Shown here: positions 1-4,813 of the stretch, in pieces
Layout of the letters: each line of letters starts with the position of its first letter
How positions within the stretch are numbered: the stretch's first letter is position 1
Assembly (NCBI GenBank): GCA_029883965.1
Contig: JAOUIN010000161.1
Coordinates: 1 to 5,440 of the forward strand
DNA: 5,440 nucleotides
Source: Betaproteobacteria bacterium
Lineage (GTDB): Bacteria > Pseudomonadota > Gammaproteobacteria > Burkholderiales > SG8-41
Reading direction: 5' to 3'
Notes under the pieces: generated by a model
The model's input: only the letters and a program-made list of their open reading frames with translations
Told to the model about the DNA's origin: nothing
Database searches by the model: none
Made by a program: the position numbers and the translations under genes

Positions 1-822
1 CGCCGCACCCTCATCGCGACCGTCTTCCGCCTGCTGCCGGGCGGCGCGCGCGAGCTCACGGATGGAAATCGTGCCGAAGCGCAGATGCACGGACAGGTAC
101 GACGGCCCTTTCCTGGCAGGAAAATCACGATACTCGCGATAGCGCGCCATGCGCGGCAGGAAATCTGCAAGCACCCGCTTTGCGGCGACCGCGCCGCCTG
201 CGACGCCAAGCGCCGACAGATTCGTGGAATGAAACCCGATGTCTGCCAACGTCAGTGGCTGAGATTTCTCCGTGGCAGTCGCCAGGTTCGCCGCATACCG
301 GTCCACCGGATAGGCGCTCAGATAAAAAGGAGTCAGCTTTTTCAGCCAGGCATTTTTGTAAGGCGTAAAAACAGAGAATGGTGTATTGCCTTGCGTAAGA
401 ATCTCGTTTTTCTCGAATATCACCTGATCCTTGCGCGTCAGGAATTCGATGCCGGTTTGACGCAGCGCATCGGCCACGACCGCGTCACGCGCAGTCGCTG
501 CGGGTTCGTAATCGTGATTGGCATAAACCGCGCTTACGTTCAATTCACCGGCAAGACGGGGGATGGCCACACGCGCGGCCTCATGCAGCACCATCAAATG
601 CCCGCCGCGTGACGCCAGCTCTCGGCCAAGCGCTTCGACCGATTGCCAGATGAACTCCACGCGCCGGTCCGTACGCGACGGCAAGTCATCGAGAATCCCG
701 GTGTCGTAGACAAAAACGCAATGGACCCGGCGGGCGGATTTCAGCGCCGCATAAAGGGCCGCGTTGTCCGCGAAGCGCAAATCGCGGCGAAACCACATTA
801 ATGCGGAATCAGTACGGATCAT
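1..822 (-). CDS. phrB: Deoxyribodipyrimidine photolyase (class I photolyase/cryptochrome family), 3'-truncated by the window edge
   Basis: Light-driven, FAD-dependent repair of UV-induced cyclobutane pyrimidine dimers is the expected role. I translated the - strand from ATG 822-820. It stays open for 274 codons to position 1, so only the N-terminal antenna domain and the start of the FAD-binding domain are present (complete family members are usually about 450-500 aa). Visible marks are WFRRDLR (residues 10-16) starting the Rossmann-like antenna domain, NHDYEP (102-107), KDQVIF (131-136), PFSVFTPYKNAW (148-159), and the FAD-phosphate-binding stretch SYLSVHLRFGTIS (241-253), where many relatives have LSPHL and this one has V245. 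The start is firm because WFRRDLR lies, as usual, within the first 20 residues. No clear Shine-Dalgarno sequence precedes it. The gene diverges from algH. A cryptochrome or a (6-4) photolyase cannot be excluded without the C-terminal half; a dimer photolyase is the likeliest reading. Confidence 0.93.
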   Translation of the reverse strand, partial: MIRTDSALMWFRRDLRFADNAALYAALKSARRVHCVFVYDTGILDDLPSRTDRRVEFIWQSVEALGRELASRGGHLMVLHEAARVAIPRLAGELNVSAVYANHDYEPAATARDAVVADALRQTGIEFLTRKDQVIFEKNEILTQGNTPFSVFTPYKNAWLKKLTPFYLSAYPVDRYAANLATATEKSQPLTLADIGFHSTNLSALGVAGGAVAAKRVLADFLPRMARYREYRDFPARKGPSYLSVHLRFGTISIRELARAARQQAEDGRDEGAA

Positions 823-830
823 TGTTTCAT
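819..830 (-). other. Possible 3-codon leader ORF (M-K-Q-stop) overlapping the phr start
   Basis: On the - strand the sequence ATGAAACAATGA contains a minimal ORF whose TGA overlaps the phr ATG by the classic ATGA arrangement. It falls inside the roughly 17-nt leader predicted from the reverse promoter. It may be chance; no ribosome binding site is evident for either start. Confidence 0.2.
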
Positions 831-845
831 CGTCTGGCAGATTCA

Positions 846-874
846 ATTGTGGTAGCCATCACCCGGCTTTACAA
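846..874 (-). promoter_or_regulatory. Candidate sigma70-type promoter for phr
   Basis: Read on the - strand there is a -35-like TTGTAA (complement of 869-874), a 17-bp spacer, and a -10-like CACAAT (complement of 846-851). Each hexamer matches 4 of 6 consensus bases. Transcription would start near 839, about 17 nt before the phr ATG. This is a sequence-only prediction. Confidence 0.4.
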
Positions 875-875
875 T
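847..875 (+). promoter_or_regulatory. Candidate sigma70-type promoter for algH-yqgF and possibly the pyr genes
   Basis: TTGTGG at 847-852 (3 of 6 to consensus), a 17-bp spacer, then TACAAT at 870-875 (5 of 6). The predicted start near 882 lies only about 5 nt before the algH ATG at 887, so the transcript would be nearly leaderless. It occupies almost exactly the same bases as the opposing phr promoter. Confidence 0.5.
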
Positions 876-886
876 AAGCTTACAAC

Positions 887-1447
887 ATGGACAGCGTTGA
901 CCTTACACAGCATTTCCTGATCGCCATGCCGGCCATGGTCGATCCTCATTTTGCCAAGTCGCTGACACTGGTTTGTGAGCACAACGAGAACGGCGCACTG
1001 GGCATCGTCATCAACCGGCCCACCGACATGAACCTGCACGGCCTGCTCGAGCAGGTCAAGATCACACCACAGGTTGACCGCTTCCGTTCAGTACCCGTGC
1101 ATTTCGGCGGACCGGTACAGGTGGATCGTGGTTTCATATTGCACAGCCCCGTCGGCAACTGGCAATCGACCCTGGCTGTCAGCGCGGAGCTCGGCCTGAC
1201 CACGTCCAAAGACATACTCGAAGCCGTTGCCCGTGATGCGGGCCCCGAACGCATGCTGGTCACGCTCGGTTACGCAGGCTGGGCTCCGGGTCAGCTCGAG
1301 CATGAACTCGCGCAGAATGCCTGGCTGACCGTTCCGGCGCGCATGGATATCCTCTTTGACATGCCTGCCGAAGAACGCCTGGCGGCGGCGATGGATTCAC
1401 TCGGCGTTGATTACGCCAATCTCTCGGACGTGGCCGGTCACGCGTGA
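887..1447 (+). CDS. algH: AlgH/YqgE family protein (UPF0301, DUF179)
   Basis: This is a small cytoplasmic protein of unsettled biochemical function. The name comes from Pseudomonas, where the gene was linked to alginate regulation, and the family is widespread in proteobacteria. The 186-aa length matches the family's usual size of about 185-190 aa. Diagnostic stretches are FLIAMPAMVDPHFAKSLTLV (residues 10-29), GALGIVINRP (36-45), the FGGPV segment (73-77) followed by RGFILH (81-86), and GYAGWAPGQLEHEL (128-141) near the end of the fold. The start is fixed: a TAA in the same frame at 875-877 leaves only three sense codons (GCT TAC AAC) before the ATG, and the next methionines lie inside the conserved N-terminal motif. 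No Shine-Dalgarno sequence is visible. The stop overlaps the yqgF start by 4 bp (GTGA), which suggests translational coupling. Confidence 0.97.
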   Translation: MDSVDLTQHFLIAMPAMVDPHFAKSLTLVCEHNENGALGIVINRPTDMNLHGLLEQVKITPQVDRFRSVPVHFGGPVQVDRGFILHSPVGNWQSTLAVSAELGLTTSKDILEAVARDAGPERMLVTLGYAGWAPGQLEHELAQNAWLTVPARMDILFDMPAEERLAAAMDSLGVDYANLSDVAGHA

Positions 1448-1890
1448 ACCAGCAGCCGGCGCGCGGCGCGGTACTCGCGTTCGACTTCGGCGAGAAGCGC
1501 ATCGGCGTCGCCGTGGGCGAGATTGAGCTGGGCATCCCCCACGCGCTGACGGTGATCGTCGCCGAGGACAATGACAGCCGCTTTACCGCGATTGCGGACC
1601 TGATTTCTGAATGGCGGCCGGTACAGCTGGTCGTGGGCACGGCCATCCGCGATGACGGCGCGGTACACGAGACCGGTCGGCTTGCACGGCGTTTCGGCCA
1701 GCGCTTGCATGGCCGGTTCGCCGTTGCCGTGGATTACGTCGACGAACGTCTGACCTCGCACGCGGCCGAATCCGGCCTGCGTGAAGCCGGTGTCCGGGCC
1801 GACCGGCGTGCCGCCGTGCTCGACGCGGCAGCAGCAGCGGAAATTCTGCGCACGTGGTTTGAAACCCTGCCGCCAAAAAACTCGCGATGA
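1444..1890 (+). CDS. yqgF: YqgF/RuvX family RNase H-fold nuclease (putative 16S pre-rRNA processing protein)
   Basis: Members of this family (also called RuvX or Holliday junction resolvase-like) act in 5' maturation of 16S rRNA in E. coli; the older resolvase label rests on fold similarity. The protein has 148 residues, slightly above the common size of about 135-140. The RNase H-like core is visible: FDFGEKRIGVAVG (residues 13-25) with candidate metal ligand D14, VDERLTSHAAE (99-109) with D100/E101, and the C-terminal LDAAAAAEIL (126-135) with D127. One difference stands out: the usual VVGLP-x-x-x-DG loop reads VVGTAIRDDG (63-72), without the proline, although the downstream DG is kept. The start is GTG, since no methionine codon occurs before the first conserved strand. 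It overlaps algH by 4 bp. The stop lies 53 bp before pyrR. Confidence 0.94.
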   Translation: MNQQPARGAVLAFDFGEKRIGVAVGEIELGIPHALTVIVAEDNDSRFTAIADLISEWRPVQLVVGTAIRDDGAVHETGRLARRFGQRLHGRFAVAVDYVDERLTSHAAESGLREAGVRADRRAAVLDAAAAAEILRTWFETLPPKNSR

Positions 1891-1906
1891 AACACACGAC
1901 GGCATT

Positions 1907-1939
1907 TTAGGCGAGGGCCGATTGTGTTAGGCTACGGCC
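1907..1939 (+). repeat. Direct repeat TTAGGC-3-GGCC, two copies 20 bp apart, in front of pyrR
   Basis: Copy 1 is 1907-1919 and copy 2 is 1927-1939. Both read TTAGGC, three different bases, then GGCC. The start-to-start distance is 20 bp, close to two helical turns, so both copies would lie on nearly the same DNA face. An operator is possible, but no known regulator site is recognised. Confidence 0.4.
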
Positions 1940-1940
1940 C
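1915..1940 (+). promoter_or_regulatory. GC hairpin or palindrome abutting the pyrR start, with a weak extended -10
   Basis: GGGCCG (1915-1920) and CGGCCC (1935-1940) form a perfect 6-bp inverted repeat around a 14-nt loop, ending 3 nt before the pyrR ATG. If transcribed from the upstream genes, it could fold over the ribosome landing area. The loop contains TG-t-TAGGCT (1925-1933), a weak extended -10-like element with no good -35, which would start transcripts near 1940. The two readings are alternatives. There is no U tract, so this is not an intrinsic terminator. Confidence 0.3.
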
Positions 1941-1943
1941 GCC

Positions 1944-2447
1944 ATGCCGGCTAACCCGCTTCCTGACGCCGAGCAACTGCTCGCGTCTCTGACCGACCGG
2001 ATGCGGCCCGCCATCGGGCCGAACACCGGACTGGTCGGTATTCATACCGGCGGCGTGTGGCTCGCAGAACGTCTGCATCAGGCCCTTGGCATCCAGCTTC
2101 CGCTCGGCACCCTCGACGTCTCGTTCTACCGGGATGACTTCAACAAGAAGGGGCTGCGCCGCAACGTCAAGAGTTCGGATATCCCCTTCGACATTGACGG
2201 CTGTAACCTGGTGATCATCGACGACGTGCTCTACACGGGGCGCACCATCCGGGCCGCAATGAACGAGCTGTTCGATTACGGACGCCCGGCCAGCATCCGC
2301 CTCGCCGCCCTGGTCGATCGCGGCGGCCGCGAACTTCCCGTTGCCGCGGACTTTGTCGGCGCAACCATGACCGTGCCGCCTGAAGACACCATCGAACTGA
2401 CGCGCGACGCACAGGGCCGGCTGGCGCTGCGGCTGACCCGGGACTGA
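1944..2447 (+). CDS. pyrR: PyrR, bifunctional pyr operon regulator / uracil phosphoribosyltransferase family
   Basis: PyrR has a type I phosphoribosyltransferase fold. Many members convert uracil and PRPP to UMP, and in Gram-positive bacteria it binds pyr mRNA to control attenuation. In pseudomonads it sits with pyrBC' and is thought to regulate them by a less clear mechanism. The 167-aa protein shows LVGIHTGGVWLAERL (residues 30-44), GTLDVSFYRDDF (55-66) and the PRPP-binding loop VIIDDVLYTGRT (90-101) with D93/D94. These are followed by NELFDYGRPASI (107-118) and VDRGGRELP (124-132), which keeps basic residues typical of the family. The start at 1944 is the only sensible one: going upstream in frame, no ATG, GTG or TTG occurs before the TAG at 1908-1910. 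pyrB follows after 5 bp. Confidence 0.96.
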   Translation: MPANPLPDAEQLLASLTDRMRPAIGPNTGLVGIHTGGVWLAERLHQALGIQLPLGTLDVSFYRDDFNKKGLRRNVKSSDIPFDIDGCNLVIIDDVLYTGRTIRAAMNELFDYGRPASIRLAALVDRGGRELPVAADFVGATMTVPPEDTIELTRDAQGRLALRLTRD

Positions 2448-2452
2448 CCGCG

Positions 2453-3412
2453 ATGTGGCTCAATCCTTCCAACCCGCAACTGACCAAGAACGGCGAATTG
2501 CATCATCTGCTGTCGCTCGAGGGCCTGCCTGCCGATGTGTTGCGGCAGATACTGGACACGGCCGAATCCTTCGTCGGGGTTACCCAGCGCGAAGTCAAAA
2601 AGGTTCCACTATTGCGCGGCAAGGCGGTATTCAATCTGTTTTTCGAGCCGTCGACGCGAACCCGCACCACGTTTGAAATCGCCGCGAAGCGGCTGTCCGC
2701 GGACGTTATCAATCTGGCGATCAACGTATCCTCGCAGAGCAAGGGCGAGACCGTACTTGATACCGTGGCCAATCTCGCGGCAATGCAGGCTGACATGTTC
2801 ATCGTGCGGCATGCGGCCAGCGGCGCGCCGCACCTGATTGCGCGCCACGTCGCGCCCGACATACACATCATCAACGCCGGCGATGGCCGCCATGCACACC
2901 CGACGCAGGGTCTGCTCGACATGTACACCATCCGCCATTACAAGGGCGACTTTACGAAGCTGCGGGTGGCGATCGTCGGCGACGTGCTGCATTCACGGGT
3001 AGCCCGTTCGCAGATTCACGCACTGACCACGCTGGGCTGCCCCGAAATCCGCGTCATCGGCCCGAAGACCCTGCTCCCGACCCAGGTCGGCAAGCTGGGG
3101 GTTCGCGTCTTTCCCGACATGCGGCAGGGGCTGAAGGACGTCGATGTGGTCATGATGCTGCGGCTGCAGAACGAGCGCATGAACGGCGCGCTGCTGCCTT
3201 CTGCACAGGAGTTCTACAAATACTACGGACTGACCGATGACAAGCTCGCGCTGGCACGCCCCGATGCCATCGTGCTGCACCCCGGACCGATGAATCGCGG
3301 CGTGGAAATCGACTCCAGTGTGGCCGACGGCAAGCAGTCGGTCATCCTGCCGCAGGTGACCTTCGGCATCGCCATACGCATGGCGGTGATGAGCATTCTG
3401 GCCAGCAACTGA
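2453..3412 (+). CDS. pyrB: Aspartate carbamoyltransferase catalytic chain
   Basis: The enzyme condenses carbamoyl phosphate with L-aspartate to N-carbamoyl-L-aspartate, the first committed step of de novo pyrimidine synthesis, in the cytoplasm. The 319 residues contain the carbamoyl-phosphate loop FFEPSTRTRTTFE (residues 63-75), the loop contributed from the neighbouring subunit SSQSKGET (93-100, K97), VRH (118-120), HPTQ (149-152), LRLQ (236-239) for aspartate binding, and HPGPMNRGVE (276-285). The N-terminal 20-25 residues before HHLLSLEGLP resemble the extension found in Pseudomonas-type ATCases, where it takes part in holoenzyme assembly. No regulatory-chain gene pyrI is visible; pyrC' follows after 7 bp instead. 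This points to the class of ATCase built from PyrB plus a dihydroorotase-like chain. The start is 5 bp after the pyrR stop, with at most a weak GGGA upstream, so translational coupling is likely. Confidence 0.98.
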   Translation: MWLNPSNPQLTKNGELHHLLSLEGLPADVLRQILDTAESFVGVTQREVKKVPLLRGKAVFNLFFEPSTRTRTTFEIAAKRLSADVINLAINVSSQSKGETVLDTVANLAAMQADMFIVRHAASGAPHLIARHVAPDIHIINAGDGRHAHPTQGLLDMYTIRHYKGDFTKLRVAIVGDVLHSRVARSQIHALTTLGCPEIRVIGPKTLLPTQVGKLGVRVFPDMRQGLKDVDVVMMLRLQNERMNGALLPSAQEFYKYYGLTDDKLALARPDAIVLHPGPMNRGVEIDSSVADGKQSVILPQVTFGIAIRMAVMSILASN

Positions 3413-3419
3413 TCAGACG

Positions 3420-4697
3420 ATGAAGATCCATATCAAAAACGGCCGCCTGATCGATCCGGACAACGGGATCGATGCGCAACGCGACGTGTTTGTCGCCGCA
3501 GGCAAGGTTGTCGCGATCGGCGACATGCCCACGGGCTTCGGCGCCAACCGCGTCATCGACGCCACCGGCCGCATCGTCTGCCCCGGGCTGGTCGATCTGG
3601 CCGTGCGGTTGCGCGAGCCCGGCTTCGAGTACCTGGCGACGCTGGAATCGGAGATGAAGGCCGCGATCGCGGGGGGCGTAACCAGCCTCGCCTGCCCGCC
3701 TGACACTGATCCGCCACTCGATGAACCGGGTCTGGTGGAGATGCTGAAATTTCGCGCAAAAAATCTCAACCAGTCGCATGTATACCCGATTGGCGCGCTG
3801 ACCACCGGCCTGAAGGGCGAACGACTGACGGAAATGGCCGAGTTGCGCGACGCCGGCTGCGTTGCTTTTTCGCAGGCGGAAGCGCCGTTCGCCGACAACC
3901 TGGTGCTGTTGCACGCGCTGGAGTATGCGGCAACGTTCGGTTTTCCGGTCTGGCTGCGGGCGCAGGATCCGTCGCTGGCCCGTCTGGGTGTCGCCCACGA
4001 CGGCGAGGTGGCGACCCGTCTGGGCCTGCCGGCGATACCCGTTGCGGCAGAAGTGATCGCGCTGTCGACCATCCTGATCATCGCGCGCGAAACCGGGGCG
4101 CGGGTGCACATCGCACGGCTGTCGTCGGCCGAAGGTGTTGCCATGGTGCGCGACGCCAAGGCGCGCGGACTTCCGGTCACTTGCGACATCGGCATCCATC
4201 ATGCCCATCTCTCGGAAATGGATATCGGTTATTTCGACCCGAACTGCAACCTGATGCCGCCGTTGCGCAGCCAGCGCGATCGCGATGCGCTGCGCGCCGG
4301 TCTGGCCGACGGCACCATCGATGCACTGTGCTCGGATCACACGCCCATCGACGAGGATGTCAAACAGCTGCCGTTTTCTGAAGCCGAGCCCGGTGCTACC
4401 GGTGTCGAGCTGCTGCTGCCGCTGGCGCTGAAGTGGGCGGAGGAATCGGGCGTCGGGCTCGGCGATGCACTCTCGCGCATCAGCGCCAGGCCCGCCGCAG
4501 TGCTCGGCATCGAAGCGGGCCGCCTGACGCCGGGTACGACTGCAGACATCTGCATCTTCGACCCCGCGGCGCTTTGGCGGGTCGAGCCCGCGGCACTACA
4601 CAGCCAGGGCAAGAACACGCCCTACTCAGGCATCGAAGTGCGCGGTCGGGTCACGCATACCCTGGTCAGCGGCAACGTCGTGTACGAGCTAAAATAA
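3420..4697 (+). CDS. pyrC': PyrC', inactive dihydroorotase-like subunit of aspartate carbamoyltransferase
   Basis: The 425-residue protein has the amidohydrolase/type I dihydroorotase layout: an N-terminal beta-sandwich part (residues 1-53), the TIM-barrel body, and a returning C-terminal segment with TADICIFDP (about 374-382). The metal site is largely gone. The usual D-H-V-H after the first strand reads DLAVR, with A61 and R63 in place of the histidines. The usual FxDDG reads FSQAE (150-154), HAED reads RAQD (180-183), and the second histidine of HxxH reads R233 (HIARLS, 230-235). D306 in CSDHTP (304-309) is kept. In Pseudomonas the equivalent PyrC' has no dihydroorotase activity but is needed to form the PyrB/PyrC' dodecamer. 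That role is inferred here from the lost ligands and the 7-bp spacing to pyrB. A separate active dihydroorotase should exist elsewhere in the genome. Confidence 0.95.
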   Translation: MKIHIKNGRLIDPDNGIDAQRDVFVAAGKVVAIGDMPTGFGANRVIDATGRIVCPGLVDLAVRLREPGFEYLATLESEMKAAIAGGVTSLACPPDTDPPLDEPGLVEMLKFRAKNLNQSHVYPIGALTTGLKGERLTEMAELRDAGCVAFSQAEAPFADNLVLLHALEYAATFGFPVWLRAQDPSLARLGVAHDGEVATRLGLPAIPVAAEVIALSTILIIARETGARVHIARLSSAEGVAMVRDAKARGLPVTCDIGIHHAHLSEMDIGYFDPNCNLMPPLRSQRDRDALRAGLADGTIDALCSDHTPIDEDVKQLPFSEAEPGATGVELLLPLALKWAEESGVGLGDALSRISARPAAVLGIEAGRLTPGTTADICIFDPAALWRVEPAALHSQGKNTPYSGIEVRGRVTHTLVSGNVVYELK

Positions 4698-4813
4698 TCA
4701 ATTAAATCAAATATTTATACCATTTATTTCGGCGCGCCGCCGGTCACTGCTGTTAAACTAAACGCATTGCCTGCGGTCGAATCCGCCGCCACGTTGCAAC
4801 TTCAAAGCCAAAC
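4698..4813. other. AT-rich intergenic region between pyrC' and prlC, no clear terminator
   Basis: The first 30 or so bases after the pyrC' stop are almost entirely A and T (4698-4729), in sharp contrast to the surrounding GC-rich genes. They are followed by a 10-bp perfect palindrome CGGCGCGCCG at 4730-4739. The palindrome has no T run after it on either strand, so I do not call an intrinsic terminator. An 8-bp palindrome GTTGCAAC lies at 4793-4800 just before prlC. No ORF or RNA gene is recognised here. Confidence 0.5.
4751..4759 (+). promoter_or_regulatory. Candidate extended -10 promoter element for prlC
   Basis: TG at 4751-4752, one base, then TAAACT at 4754-4759 (4 of 6 to TATAAT) forms an extended -10. 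No good -35 hexamer lies 17 bp upstream because that area is GGCGCG. Transcription would start near 4766, giving a leader of about 48 nt. The prediction is weak. Confidence 0.3.

Larger units (their letters stand above)
846..875. repeat. Imperfect inverted repeat spanning the divergent promoters
   Basis: The left arm ATTGT-ggt-AGCC (846-857) pairs with the right arm GGCT-tt-ACAAT (865-875). The arms surround a 7-bp centre (858-864), with one unpaired base in the left arm and a mismatch. The dyad places a -35/-10 pair on each strand. It could be an operator shared by phr and algH, or simply the footprint of two symmetric promoters. Confidence 0.5.

Noticed and set aside
85..612. 175-codon open frame on the + strand
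   Set aside because: It is antisense to the photolyase gene, whose conserved motifs are clear on the - strand. The + strand product is Arg-rich and resembles no family.
1438..1905. 155-codon - strand frame opposite yqgF
   Set aside because: It mirrors the yqgF coding frame; yqgF has the RNase H-like motifs and a GTGA overlap with algH.
3342..4340. 332-codon open frame on the - strand
   Set aside because: It lies wholly opposite pyrB/pyrC', whose + strand product matches a known family throughout. Its translation is Arg/Gln/His-rich with no recognisable domain, typical of an antisense frame in GC-rich DNA.
4730..4739. CGGCGCGCCG palindrome as an intrinsic terminator of the pyr genes
   Set aside because: A self-complementary 10-mer leaves no loop to fold, and no T run follows on either strand.
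4773..4786. GCGG-tcgaat-CCGC hairpin in the prlC leader
   Set aside because: The stem is only 4 bp with no extension, which is expected by chance in GC-rich DNA.
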